Shown here in pieces: positions 33,653 through 42,309 of a stretch of DNA of 64,000 nt. Origin of the DNA: Aeromicrobium yanjiei. Its GTDB lineage: Bacteria; Actinomycetota; Actinomycetes; Propionibacteriales; Nocardioidaceae. A program made the translations under genes and the position numbers. The stretch covers positions 1,240,001-1,304,000 of the forward strand of contig NZ_CP045737.1 in the NCBI RefSeq assembly GCF_009649075.1. Reading direction: 5' to 3'. The first letter of the stretch is position 1. Every line of letters begins with the position of its first letter. The notes below the pieces were generated by a model. It searched no databases, was not told the origin of the DNA, and was given only the letters and a program-made list of their open reading frames with translations.

Positions 33653-34231
33653 TCAGGCGACGGCGGGCGTCTGATCACCTGGTGGGGCCGGCAGGGCCGC
33701 CATCGCGGTCTCGGCGATGCCCAGGAGCTCGTCGGTGCTGCCGCCGTCGCGTGCACAGCCCGACATGCCGCGCAGGACGGCAACGAGGAACGACGCGAGC
33801 CGATCGGTGTCCGTGCTCGCCGCCAGCTCGTGGTCGCGTACGCCTTGGTTGAGTCGGTCCTTGAGGCGCTGACGGATCGCCTCGCGCTGCGCCTCGAGTC
33901 GCGGCTCCGTCAGCATCAGGCACCCGGGCGGGGTCGCTGGGTCGGTGTGGGCGCGGGCGGTGTCGTGCAGCACCCGTGCGATGGCCTCACGCGCAGTCGG
34001 CAGCGCCGTGGCGTCGTCGACCGCCTCGCACGTGCGCTGGAAGTACAGCGCTGAGGCCTCCTCGAAGAGGTGCTGCTTGTCGCCGAATGCCGCGTAGAGG
34101 CTCGGAGGCGTCACGCCCATCGCCGAGGTCAGCATCGCAACGGAGGTCTCTTCGAAGCCCGTGCGCCAGAACTGCTCGACAGCTGCTGCAAGCGCGGCTT
34201 CGCGATCGAAGCTGCGGGGTCGTCCGGCCAT
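33653..34231 (-). CDS. TetR-family transcriptional regulator
   Basis: The 192-residue protein begins MAGRPRSFDREAALAAAVEQFWR, the AcrR-like opening, with helix-turn-helix TSVAMLTSAMGVTPPSLYAAFGDK. The C-terminal domain contains PPGCLML, seen in the TetR_C group linked to short-chain dehydrogenases and oxidoreductases. It is divergent from an SDR gene and likely represses it through the repeats at 34251-34309. Ligand unknown. Confidence 0.9.
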   Translation of the reverse strand: MAGRPRSFDREAALAAAVEQFWRTGFEETSVAMLTSAMGVTPPSLYAAFGDKQHLFEEASALYFQRTCEAVDDATALPTAREAIARVLHDTARAHTDPATPPGCLMLTEPRLEAQREAIRQRLKDRLNQGVRDHELAASTDTDRLASFLVAVLRGMSGCARDGGSTDELLGIAETAMAALPAPPGDQTPAVA

Positions 34232-34250
34232 GCCTCCAGCATAACGTATC

Positions 34251-34309
34251 GATCGCTACAGAACGTGCTACTGTTCTGATCGCCAATCAATAGTGATCGT
34301 TACAGAATG
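34251..34309. promoter_or_regulatory. Repeated operator-like elements between TetR and SDR genes
   Basis: GATCGCTACAGAACG (34251-34265) and GATCGTTACAGAATG (34295-34309) are direct repeats with two mismatches. Within the first lies CAGAAC, mirrored by GTTCTG at 34273-34278. Both sit in the 85-bp divergent region and are likely TetR binding sites. Confidence 0.55.
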
Positions 34310-34316
34310 GATCGTC

Positions 34317-35033
34317 ATGGACATCAAGGGTGCGGTGGTGCTGGTCACCGGAGCCAACCGGGGCATCGGGGCCGAGTTCGTCGAGCAGCTCAAGAGGCGT
34401 GGAGCGGCCAAGGTCTATGCCGCCGCGCGCGACGTCGGCACGATCGAGGCAGACGGCGTGCACCCGCTGGAGCTCGACGTCACGAGTGCCGGTCAGATCG
34501 CCGCGGCCGCGGCCGCGGCAGGGGACGTCCAGGTGCTCATCAACAACGCCGGCATCTCGACGGGCACCCCGCTCGTCTCGGGGGACGAGGCGATGATCCG
34601 GCGCGAGATGGAAACCAACTTCTACGGACCCCTGCTCATGACCCGGGCCTTCGCCCCCGTCCTGGGGGCCAACGGCGGCGGCGCGATCGTGAACCTCGTC
34701 TCGGCGCTGTCGTGGTTCACGACCCCGACCGGTGGTGCGTACGCTGCGTCGAAGGCGGCGACGTGGATGCTGACTGACAGCACGCGCCTCGAGCTCGCCG
34801 CACAGGGCACGCACGTCGTCGGCGTCCACATGGGGCTCGTCGACACCGACATGGTCAAGGGGATGGACGCCCCGAAGATCGCTCCCTCGGAGCTGGCGAA
34901 TGCGGCTCTCGACGCGATCGAGTCGGGTGAGGCAGAGGTGCTGGGCGATGACTGGGCCCGGTTCATCAAGTCCGGGCTGGCCCTTGAGCCCATGGCGCGT
35001 TACGAGCAGATCTTCGGCGCGCTGGGAGCCTGA
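34317..35033 (+). CDS. Short-chain dehydrogenase/reductase
   Basis: The 238-residue protein has the SDR cofactor motif VTGANRGIGAEF, NNAGIS (NNAG), and the catalytic pair in GGAYAASKAA (YxxxK), with the serine in NLVSALSW. Classical NAD(P)H-dependent oxidoreductase, substrate unknown. ATG 34317 (MDIKGAVVLVTG) is preferred over an in-frame start 24 nt earlier that lies in the repeat region. Its last 26 bases of coding sequence recur 2 kb downstream. Confidence 0.9.
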   Translation: MDIKGAVVLVTGANRGIGAEFVEQLKRRGAAKVYAAARDVGTIEADGVHPLELDVTSAGQIAAAAAAAGDVQVLINNAGISTGTPLVSGDEAMIRREMETNFYGPLLMTRAFAPVLGANGGGAIVNLVSALSWFTTPTGGAYAASKAATWMLTDSTRLELAAQGTHVVGVHMGLVDTDMVKGMDAPKIAPSELANAALDAIESGEAEVLGDDWARFIKSGLALEPMARYEQIFGALGA

Positions 35034-35036
35034 CCG
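35003..35036 (+). repeat. 34-bp repeat, copy 1 (SDR 3' end)
   Basis: Starting CGAGCAGATCTTCGGCGCGC, this stretch is repeated at 37060-37093 with the first 26 bp identical and 2 mismatches in the remaining 8. It spans the last codons and stop of the SDR gene. The two copies flank the secreted protein gene. Confidence 0.85.
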
Positions 35037-35043
35037 TCCCGCG

Positions 35044-36945
35044 TCACCGGACCCGCGCGGAGGCCCGTGTCGTCGCCGAGGCGGCGAACGTCTCAGGCGC
35101 TTTCAGGAACCGGACTCGGTACGTCTGGCGCCCCCTCGGTTGATCCCGGAGCGTGAGGTTGAGGCGCCCGTTCTTGATCGCTCGCGTGTAGACGGCGTCG
35201 CCTCCGGCGCCGCGACGGGCTACCTGGACTCGACCGTCGAGCAGGGAGGTTGACACGCTTTTCGCCTTGACCGCGATCCGAAGGCGTACGGTCCGGTGGT
35301 GCCGGCTGGACGAGGTAGCGGTGACCCGAGGTTTCGTCGTTGCAACCCTGGAGGTCGCGCGCGACATGAACGACAGGGATGCGCCGCCGCGTCGAGGGCG
35401 GTACGTGACGCTCAATCGAGCCCGATGGTCGGCCTTGGTGACCCGGTACGTGCGCCCCGTCGCGCCCGGGATGGTCTTGCCGTCACGTCGCCACAGCCAT
35501 GACGCACCCGCCTGGGGTGTCTGATCGCCGGAGGTGAGCCTCGCCTCGATGACTTCCCCGTATGTGGGCTCCGCGTCCGACACCACCGGCAACGGCGGTC
35601 TCATCACGACGTCCAGATCAACAGTCGTCTCGACCTCGACCGGGGTCCAGGTGCGGGCGTCCCTTGGTGAGACTCCCTCTTGGTGTCTGGTCGCGTAGAC
35701 CCCAGAGGGGTCGGTGAATGTCATCAGGTACTTCGTGCGGGGCCGTCCAACAAATCTGTAGCGGCCGAGAGCATCGGTGACCTGCGTCTGACCCTGGGGA
35801 TGAGCGGGTCCTGCCATGACCAGGATGCCGGGCAGGGGGAGACCCGTCGAATCTCGGACAGTGCCCTGCAATGAGCCGCCCTCCCGAACGATCACGTCCT
35901 CAGTGGCTACGTCCCCAGCATCCACCGTGATGCGTCGCGCGTCGTCCGGGACGTCAGGTCCCGCGTCCCAGCCCGAGAGGAATTTTCCGTAGGCTCCCCC
36001 GGAGAAGACAGCCTCGTAGGGATCCGGTGGACCGAACCTTAGGACGTAGGTGCCTTTGCTGAGGCTTCTGACTTCGTACTCGCCGTTGTCGTCGGTGGTT
36101 GCGTAGTACGACTGTGTGTTGAAGGGGATGTCGCCTGGCCGCGTGTACAAAGCGGTGACCGTGGTCCGCGGTACTGGCCGGCCTGATGCGTCCGTGACCT
36201 TGCCGCGGATGTGAGCGCCGCGGCGCACCGGCAGGTCGACCCGTGTCGTCTCGCCCGCCTCGACCCGCACGGGGGTGGCCTCCTCGGGGTCGTCAGTGCC
36301 CCCGAGGTAACCGGTCGCGACGTCGAGCGGCGTGATGGTGCCTCCGTTCTTGTTGACGAAGCGGAGACGGTACGTGCCCGCGGGAAGCCCACCGAGGCGG
36401 AACGTGCGCCCGTCCGAGTCGACGCTCCACACCCCATTCGGGTTGTCCAACCACGTGCTGCCGTCGCGCGACTGGGCGACAACGCTTCCCACCGGGTCAC
36501 CGTCAGGAATTCCGGGCGGAAGGATGATCTCGCCCTCGATCGTCCCGGCGCGCTCGAGCGTGGCATCGATACCGGTGATTTTCTGCCCTGGCGCGACAGT
36601 CACGATCTTGGCGTCAGCCGTGGTGTGCCCTCCGCCGAAGAACTCCCAGGCGCTCTCACCAGCCATGGAGCTGTAGAACATGACTCGGTACTCGCCAGGC
36701 TCGAGGTACATCGTGAATGTGCCGGCTGGGACGACGTGGGTGCCGCGTTGCGTGCCGCTGGGGGCCAGGGGGTAGGCAACGACGTCGACCCAGTCGCCGT
36801 GGTCGAGGCCGTACCCGGTCACCGTCCCGGAGATGGAAGCCTTCGCGTCACGTTCGGAGCTGCTCGCGGCACCTGGGCTGCCAAGGAGCGCGATCAGCAA
36901 GAGCGCCGCCGTGACAGCGGCGGCTGGGACCAGACGAAGACGCAT
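35044..36945 (-). CDS. Secreted multi-domain protein with carboxypeptidase-regulatory-like repeats
   Basis: The 633-residue protein has a signal peptide (residues about 1-30, LVPAAAVTAALLLIALLGS). At least four beta-sandwich repeats follow, of the carboxypeptidase-regulatory/SdrD-B type (ISGTVTGYGL, IRGKVTDASGRPVPRTTV, LQGTVRDSTGLPLPG). Next is an Ig-like segment with WLWRRDGKTIPGATGRTYRV, much like the repeat in the secreted protein at 8349. No catalytic motif, LPxTG or membrane anchor is seen. A surface or matrix adhesin-like role is possible. GC drops in parts. It stands between a complete and a broken copy of the SDR 3' end. Confidence 0.8.
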   Translation of the reverse strand: MRLRLVPAAAVTAALLLIALLGSPGAASSSERDAKASISGTVTGYGLDHGDWVDVVAYPLAPSGTQRGTHVVPAGTFTMYLEPGEYRVMFYSSMAGESAWEFFGGGHTTADAKIVTVAPGQKITGIDATLERAGTIEGEIILPPGIPDGDPVGSVVAQSRDGSTWLDNPNGVWSVDSDGRTFRLGGLPAGTYRLRFVNKNGGTITPLDVATGYLGGTDDPEEATPVRVEAGETTRVDLPVRRGAHIRGKVTDASGRPVPRTTVTALYTRPGDIPFNTQSYYATTDDNGEYEVRSLSKGTYVLRFGPPDPYEAVFSGGAYGKFLSGWDAGPDVPDDARRITVDAGDVATEDVIVREGGSLQGTVRDSTGLPLPGILVMAGPAHPQGQTQVTDALGRYRFVGRPRTKYLMTFTDPSGVYATRHQEGVSPRDARTWTPVEVETTVDLDVVMRPPLPVVSDAEPTYGEVIEARLTSGDQTPQAGASWLWRRDGKTIPGATGRTYRVTKADHRARLSVTYRPRRGGASLSFMSRATSRVATTKPRVTATSSSRHHRTVRLRIAVKAKSVSTSLLDGRVQVARRGAGGDAVYTRAIKNGRLNLTLRDQPRGRQTYRVRFLKAPETFAASATTRASARVR

Positions 36946-37048
36946 GGCTGAAGCGTAGGTGCGATCGGACCGCCCCACCGACGATTCGGGCTCTGGACCG
37001 CACCGCATCTCACCGGGACGTGAGCCCCGCCAGCCGGACGTGATCGTC

Positions 37049-37090
37049 ATGAGCCGGACCGAGCAGATCTTCGGCGCGCTGGGAGGTTGA
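37049..37090 (+). pseudogene. Remnant of a second SDR C-terminus
   Basis: The reading frame gives MSRTEQIFGALGG then stop, matching the last residues MARYEQIFGALGA of the SDR at 34317 in the same phase. Upstream codons do not continue the match beyond a few residues. It looks like the tail of a duplicated SDR gene left after the insertion or rearrangement that brought in the secreted protein gene. Confidence 0.6.
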
Positions 37091-37093
37091 CCG
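37060..37093 (+). repeat. 34-bp repeat, copy 2
   Basis: Second copy of the repeat at 35003-35036, here ending the SDR remnant. Direct orientation, about 2.06 kb apart. Confidence 0.85.
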
Positions 37094-37110
37094 CGGCCCG
37101 ATGAGCCCCT

Positions 37111-37126
37111 CCATTTTACGAAATGG
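37111..37126. promoter_or_regulatory. Palindrome upstream of flavin monooxygenase cluster
   Basis: CCATTT-TACG-AAATGG is a perfect 6-bp dyad, 137 bp before the first cluster gene. Further on, GAAAC (about 37148) faces GTTTC (about 37166). The region is AT-rich for this genome. These are candidate operator or promoter elements for the cluster; no regulator gene is adjacent. Confidence 0.45.
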
Positions 37127-37262
37127 AATTGAACGTGGCCGACTCGCGAAACATTCGCTGTCTACGTTTCAACTCATCGGATGATCCGCGGCACATTCAA
37201 GATCCTTGATCGGCTGCACGCTCTCCTTCAGAACGGAACCACCTCGTTTTCAGGAGACCACT

Positions 37263-37796
37263 GTGCACCACTCGCCCCTCATCGTCGGCCTCTGCGGCAA
37301 CCCCGCACCGGCGTCCAAGACCCTCACCCTGACCACCGAGGTCACCGCTGCCCTGGCCGACTTGTTCGCCGGCGCAGCCACCGAGGTCATCGATCTGTCC
37401 ACCCACGCCGAGCGCGTCCTGGTGTGGGGCGACGAAGCTGTCGCCGCATCACGTGACCTGCTGCGCAGCGCCGACCTGCTCGTCGTCGCGACACCGGTCT
37501 ACAAGGGCGCCTACACCGGGCTGCTCAAGGCGTTCCTCGACGGCTTCGACCTCGGCGAGCTCGCGAACGTCCTGGCAGTGCCGGTCACCGTCGCGGCGTC
37601 GCCGGCTCACGCGCTGGCCGGTCCGACCCACCTGGAGCCCGTGCTCAGGGAGATCGGCTGCCTCGTCCCCGGTGGCACCCTGCACGTGCCAGACAAGATC
37701 GCCCGCGACGCCGACGCCCGCTCCGTCCTGGTCGCCGAGTGGATCAGCGTCCGCACGCCGATGCTGGCGACGGCCGGACGGGAGCTCGTCCGATGA
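37263..37796 (+). CDS. NADPH-dependent FMN reductase, SsuE-like
   Basis: The 177-residue flavodoxin-fold protein starts with VGLCGNPAPASKTLTL (phosphate-binding loop). It has VVATPVYKGAYTGLLKAFLDGF, the flavin-contacting segment of SsuE/MsuE reductases. It would reduce FMN for the monooxygenases downstream. The GTG at 37263 is used because AGGAG lies 8 nt upstream; the frame's earlier starts have none. Its stop overlaps the next start (ATGA). First gene of an eleven-gene block. Confidence 0.88.
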   Translation: MHHSPLIVGLCGNPAPASKTLTLTTEVTAALADLFAGAATEVIDLSTHAERVLVWGDEAVAASRDLLRSADLLVVATPVYKGAYTGLLKAFLDGFDLGELANVLAVPVTVAASPAHALAGPTHLEPVLREIGCLVPGGTLHVPDKIARDADARSVLVAEWISVRTPMLATAGRELVR

Positions 37797-38284
37797 CGAC
37801 GACGCAGGACCACCTCGAGCCCCAGACGTTCCGCAGTGCCCTGGCCAGCATGGCCACACCGGTCAGCGTCGTCACGACCGAGCTGGCCGGCGAGCGGTTC
37901 GGATTCACGGCCAACAGCTTCACGAGCATCTCGATGGCGCCGCCCCTCGTCGGTGTCTACATCGCCGAGACGGCCTCCGCGTACCGCGCGTTCATGGAGA
38001 CCGAGACCGTCGCGATCAACATCTTGGCCGCGGATCAGGCCCACGTCGCCCGCCAGTTCGCGACCAGCGGGATCGACAAGTTCGCAGGCCTCGACTTCGA
38101 TCCGGACCTCGCCGGCGCCCCGGTGCTGGCCGGCACCCAGGTCAGCTTCGTCGGCGCGATCGTGGACCGACCCGTCATCGGTGACCACGTGCTGCTGGTC
38201 GTCGCGCCGACCCGGTCGACGATGCCGGGGCCCCAGCCCTTGATCTACCACCAACGGTCCTTCTGCCAGCTGCCGTCCGTCTGA
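37793..38284 (+). CDS. Flavin reductase (DIM6/NTAB, RutF-like)
   Basis: The 163-residue protein is of the flavin-reductase-domain group: ALASMATPVSVVTTE, GFTANSFTSISMAPPLVGVYIA and the C-terminal LIYHQRSFCQLP. RutF, NtaB and DszD are members that supply reduced FMN to two-component monooxygenases. Having two distinct reductases for three oxygenases is unusual and suggests separate flavin supply. It overlaps the preceding gene by 4 nt and precedes the ABC ATPase by 9 bp. Confidence 0.9.
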   Translation: MTTTQDHLEPQTFRSALASMATPVSVVTTELAGERFGFTANSFTSISMAPPLVGVYIAETASAYRAFMETETVAINILAADQAHVARQFATSGIDKFAGLDFDPDLAGAPVLAGTQVSFVGAIVDRPVIGDHVLLVVAPTRSTMPGPQPLIYHQRSFCQLPSV

Positions 38285-38293
38285 GGAGCACAC

Positions 38294-39142
38294 ATGACCA
38301 TCACCGCACCGCACAAGCTGGGCAGCGGCCTCCGCGAGCCCGAGATCGTCGTCACCGGCGCCCGACGGACGTACGAGCTGGCCGACTACTCCCACCTAGT
38401 CGCCTTGCACGACGTCGACGTGACGATCGAGGCCGGCTCGTTCACCAGCGTCATCGGGCCCTCCGGCTGTGGCAAGTCCACCCTGCTGCGCATCATCGGG
38501 GGTCTGGAGACGCTCGACGAGGGGGACGTGACGGTGTGCGGTGTCGCACCGCGCGAGGCCGCCGCGGCCAAGGCCCTGGGCCTCGTGCCCCAGAAGCCGG
38601 CGTTGCTGCCCTGGCTCGACATCTTCAAGAACGTCACCCTGCCGGCCAGGGTCAACCGCCGCCACAACCGGTCGCCGCTGCCCGACATGGAGCACCTGCT
38701 GCAGAAGGCCGGTTTGGGCGACGCGATCCACAAGCTGCCGAGCCAGCTGTCCGGCGGCATGCAGCAGCGCGCGGCGATCGTCCGGGCCTTCGGCCTGCGA
38801 CCCGACGTCATGCTGATGGACGAACCCTTCTCGGCACTCGACGAGTTCACTCGTGAAGCCCTGCAGGAGCAGCTGCTCGACCTGTGGGACGAGACCAAGT
38901 CGACGGTGGTGTTCGTGACTCACTCGATCAGCGAGGCCGTACGGCTGTCCGACCGGATCGTCGTCATGGCCCCCCGGCCGGGCCGGGTCGTCGACATCAT
39001 CGACGTCGACCTGCCGAGACCGCGCAGCGCCGCGCTGATCAAGACGCCGGCATTCCACGCCTACGAGGACCTGGTCCGTGAGCGCCTGCAGGCGGCGTTC
39101 GAGAAGCCCCACCACCCGGCGACCGAGAAGGGACGCGTCTGA
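38294..39142 (+). CDS. ABC transporter ATP-binding protein, SsuB/TauB type
   Basis: The 282-residue ATPase has Walker A GPSGCGKSTLLR, the signature LSGGMQQRAAIVRA, Walker B VMLMDEPFSALDE and the H-loop VTHSISEAV. It belongs to the nitrate/sulfonate/taurine/pyrimidine-precursor importers. Its stop shares one base with the permease start. With the next two genes it forms a complete importer. Confidence 0.92.
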   Translation: MTITAPHKLGSGLREPEIVVTGARRTYELADYSHLVALHDVDVTIEAGSFTSVIGPSGCGKSTLLRIIGGLETLDEGDVTVCGVAPREAAAAKALGLVPQKPALLPWLDIFKNVTLPARVNRRHNRSPLPDMEHLLQKAGLGDAIHKLPSQLSGGMQQRAAIVRAFGLRPDVMLMDEPFSALDEFTREALQEQLLDLWDETKSTVVFVTHSISEAVRLSDRIVVMAPRPGRVVDIIDVDLPRPRSAALIKTPAFHAYEDLVRERLQAAFEKPHHPATEKGRV

Positions 39143-40041
39143 TGACCGCGATCGAGCTGACGTCCAAGGAGACGACCAGGGGCGGACAGCCGTCACTGGT
39201 CGAGACCTCGACCCACCTGTCGGCGCTCGCCGTCGAGGCAGCGCTGCCCGCGGCGGTACGTCGCAAGCGTCGCCAGAAGCGGCTCGCGATGCTGCATCCC
39301 CGGTTCTGGCTGCCGTTCGGCGTCGTGCTCGTCGTCCTCGGCTGGGGTTGGAACATCGGTGCCGACAAGATGCCCTACCTCCTGCCGCCGCTGGGAGACG
39401 TGTTCGGTGCCATCAAGGACGAGCCGCAGTACTTCCTGGAGAACGCGTGGGTGACCCTGCGCGAGGCCCTGATCGGGCTGGCCATCGGCTTCGGGGTCGC
39501 GTGCGTGCTGGCGGTCGTGATCAGCGAGTCCGGCATCGCCCGGCGCGCGATCATGCCGGTCGCGGTGGTCCTGAACGTGACCCCGCTGGTCGCGATCGCA
39601 CCGGCGCTGGTCGTCGCCTTCGGCTTCGGCGCCGCGCCCAAGCTCATCCTGACGTCCCTGATCTGCTTCTTCCCGATCCTGATCAACGCCGCCGTGGGGC
39701 TCAGCTCGGTCGACCGCCAGGTGCTCCAGGTGTTCCAGACCGTCAATGCCTCGCGGTGGGAGGTGCTGCGACACATCCGCATCCCGAGCTCGTTGCCCTA
39801 CGTGTTCGCCTCGCTGCAGATCGTCTTCCCGCTCTCGGTCGTCGGCGCCGTCGTCGCCGAGCTGTCGGCTGCCGGATCCGCGGCCGGGCTCGGCACCACG
39901 ATCCAGGTCGCCACCTCCATGAACAACATGGCGATGGTCTGGGCCGCGATCTTCGTGCTGGCCGTCATGGGCTCGCTGCTGTTGCTGTTCGTGACGGCCG
40001 TCGAGCGCAAGATCCTGCACTGGCACGAGTCCAAGCAGTAG
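39142..40041 (+). CDS. ABC transporter permease, SsuC/TauC type
   Basis: The 299-residue permease has six spans and the EAA loop NASRWEVLRHIRIPSSLPYVFA, which docks the ATPase. Family segment SELSAAGSAAGLGTTIQ (here AELSAAGSAAGLG) is intact. The N-terminal 60 residues are hydrophilic and basic. Works with the neighbouring ATPase and binding protein. Confidence 0.92.
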   Translation: MTAIELTSKETTRGGQPSLVETSTHLSALAVEAALPAAVRRKRRQKRLAMLHPRFWLPFGVVLVVLGWGWNIGADKMPYLLPPLGDVFGAIKDEPQYFLENAWVTLREALIGLAIGFGVACVLAVVISESGIARRAIMPVAVVLNVTPLVAIAPALVVAFGFGAAPKLILTSLICFFPILINAAVGLSSVDRQVLQVFQTVNASRWEVLRHIRIPSSLPYVFASLQIVFPLSVVGAVVAELSAAGSAAGLGTTIQVATSMNNMAMVWAAIFVLAVMGSLLLLFVTAVERKILHWHESKQ

Positions 40042-40108
40042 CCGGCCCGTCCACCCGCACCGCTTCCTCACCCTCTCCCGCACCGCCCACCCCACAAGGA
40101 GCTGACCC

Positions 40109-41218
40109 ATGCCCAGTCGCACTCGCTTGCGTTCGACCCTCGCCGCCGCCGCCGCCGCGGCGACCCTCCTCACCATGACCGCCTGCGGCAAGGACTCCGA
40201 GGGATCGTCCTCCGAGAAGGCCGGGACGGCGGGCTCCGCGATCTCCGCCGATCGCTGCGCCGCCAACAAGGCTGCCGGCACCATCACCTACATGTCGGGC
40301 TACTACTGGCAGGCATCCGCATCGATCCTCGAGGTCATCTCGGCCGACCAGCTGGGCTACTTCGAGGACCTGTGCCTCGATGTCGAGATGCAGCCCGGAC
40401 CGGGTGACACCTCCCAGAACGCCAAGCTGCTGGCCGCCGGCAAGGTGACGATCAGCCCGCTGTCCGAGCAGGACGTCATCACCTCGAACCTCAACGGGCT
40501 CGACATCACCGGTATCTCGTCGTACTCCAACGCGGGCCTCGACGTGCTGATGACCACCCCCGAGATCACCGACCTCACCCAGCTGAAGGGCAAGAACCTC
40601 GGCCACAAGGGCTGGGTCCCGATGAGCGTCAGCGCGATGCTGGCCAAGGCCGGGCTCGAGGGCGAGGCCGTCAAGCAGGTCAAGGTCGGCTACGACCCGT
40701 CGATCCTGCCCCGCGGCCAAGTCGACGCCCTGACCGCGTTCGTCTCCAACGAGCCCAACCAGCTCAAGAAGGCCGGCAGCGAGGTCACCGTCTGGTCGCC
40801 GAAGGACTTCGACGTCCCTGCCTCACTGGGCGCCTTCGCCGTCAACCCCGCGTTCGCCGGCAAGCACCCGACGGCTGTCGAGGACTTCCTGCGGGCCAGC
40901 TTCAAGGCGTACACGCACTGCGCGGACGACGCGAACGTCAAGGAGTGCATCGGCTACCAGAAGGATCTCGCCGGCGCCGAGTCCGACTCCGAGCACGAGA
41001 CCGAGGTCTGGACCACCGAGACCGCGGTCGTCGCCGACAACCCGTTGCCCGGCAAGTTCGGGTCGGTCGACCTCGACAACGTCAGCGCCCTCGCCGAGGT
41101 CGTCGCGACCTCGATCGGCGCCGACGTCACCGGCGAGCAGGCCGTGAAGTGGTTCGACAACTCGTTCGCCGACGCCGTGGTCGGCGACGACGGCGCCGTC
41201 ATCTGGCCGGCACGCTGA
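40109..41218 (+). CDS. ABC substrate-binding lipoprotein, NMT1/THI5-SsuA type
   Basis: The 369-residue protein has a lipoprotein signal with lipobox LTMTAC (Cys at residue 28), so it is anchored outside the membrane. The mature part begins with YMSGYYWQASASILEVISADQ and has the two-lobed layout of the NMT1/SsuA family, members of which bind sulfonates, nitrilotriacetate-like acids or thiamine pyrimidines. AAGGAG lies before ATG 40109. Placement next to RutA-like genes argues for an organic nitrogen compound; sulfonate is the main alternative. Confidence 0.88.
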   Translation: MPSRTRLRSTLAAAAAAATLLTMTACGKDSEGSSSEKAGTAGSAISADRCAANKAAGTITYMSGYYWQASASILEVISADQLGYFEDLCLDVEMQPGPGDTSQNAKLLAAGKVTISPLSEQDVITSNLNGLDITGISSYSNAGLDVLMTTPEITDLTQLKGKNLGHKGWVPMSVSAMLAKAGLEGEAVKQVKVGYDPSILPRGQVDALTAFVSNEPNQLKKAGSEVTVWSPKDFDVPASLGAFAVNPAFAGKHPTAVEDFLRASFKAYTHCADDANVKECIGYQKDLAGAESDSEHETEVWTTETAVVADNPLPGKFGSVDLDNVSALAEVVATSIGADVTGEQAVKWFDNSFADAVVGDDGAVIWPAR

Positions 41219-42309
41219 TGTCGGCGTCCACGGAGTACGGCGTCTTCCTGCCCATCGGCAACGGCGGCTGGATGGTCTCGACCACCGCACCGCACCCCGA
41301 GGCCAGCTACGCCTACAACAAGCAGGTCGCCCTCGACGCCGAGGAGGCCGGGCTCGACTTCATCATGACGATGGCCAAGTGGAAGGGCTTCGGCGGCACG
41401 ACCGACCACTGGGGCGAGACGCTCGAGTCCATGACCATGATGTCGGCGCTTGCCGAGGTCACGTCGCGGGTCAAGATCTGGGCGACGATGCACGCCAACA
41501 TCCACCACCCCGCCGTCGCGGCGAAGATGTACACGACGCTGCAGCAGATCTCGAACGGGCGGGCCGGGATGAACATCGTCAACGGTTCCTACCCCGACGA
41601 GTTCACCCAGATGGGCCTGTGGGAGGAGCTGAGCAAGGACGACCGCTACCGGATGACCGAGGAGTGGCTCATCGCGGTCACCCGACTGTGGTCCGAGCAC
41701 TCGGTGTCGATGGAGTCTGACTTCTTCACCCTGGACGCGTGCGAGTCGCGACCCCATCCCGCGACGCGGCCGACGATCATCAACGCCGGCACGTCGAAGC
41801 AGGGGATGGACTTCCAGGCCAGGTATGCCGACGGGGCCTTCCTGGGCGCCGACACCTTCGAGGAGATGGTGGACAAGTCGGCCTACGTCCACCGCGTGGC
41901 CAGGGAGCACGGCCGCGAGTGCAAGACGTACTCGATGATGACGGTCGTCCTGGCCGACACGGACGAGGCCGCACAGGCCAAGGTCGCCGAGTACGGCGAG
42001 GGAGTCGACCGCGAGGCGCTGCTGAACATGAGCCTGGCCTGGGGTGTGCCCCTGGACCGGGCGCGTGCCTGGGCCGACGACGCCACCGGCGAGGAGGCCT
42101 TCCAGGTGCAGTACGTCGCCGGGTCGGCCGAGACGGTCGCGACCGAGATCCTGCGACTCGTCGACCTTGCCGACCTGGACGGCTTGATGCTCATCTTCCC
42201 GGACTACCTGACCGACCTGCCGGCGTTCGGCCGGACCGTCCTGCCGCTGCTGCGCGCAGCCGACACCGCCACCGGCCCCACCACCCACGAGGACCTGACC
42301 CATGCCTGA
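41218..42309 (+). CDS. RutA-like LLM-class flavin monooxygenase (copy 1)
   Basis: The 363-residue TIM-barrel enzyme opens YGVFLPIGNGGWMVST, the RutA pattern, with KGFGG in the position of RutA KLRGFGG and DFFTLDACESRPHP like DFFTMNDCRVSPQP. RutA is a pyrimidine oxygenase that cleaves the uracil ring between N3 and C4 using FMNH2 and O2. Substrate may differ here since the rest of the rut operon is absent except rutB and rutF analogues. The start shares one base with the binding-protein stop; the stop overlaps the amidohydrolase start by 8 nt. Confidence 0.85.
   Translation: MSASTEYGVFLPIGNGGWMVSTTAPHPEASYAYNKQVALDAEEAGLDFIMTMAKWKGFGGTTDHWGETLESMTMMSALAEVTSRVKIWATMHANIHHPAVAAKMYTTLQQISNGRAGMNIVNGSYPDEFTQMGLWEELSKDDRYRMTEEWLIAVTRLWSEHSVSMESDFFTLDACESRPHPATRPTIINAGTSKQGMDFQARYADGAFLGADTFEEMVDKSAYVHRVAREHGRECKTYSMMTVVLADTDEAAQAKVAEYGEGVDREALLNMSLAWGVPLDRARAWADDATGEEAFQVQYVAGSAETVATEILRLVDLADLDGLMLIFPDYLTDLPAFGRTVLPLLRAADTATGPTTHEDLTHA

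Noticed and set aside
37263..41218. Plain alkanesulfonate (ssu) operon
   Set aside because: SsuE-, SsuA-, SsuB- and SsuC-like genes are present but no SsuD-type sulfonate monooxygenase; the oxygenases are RutA- and NtaA-like.
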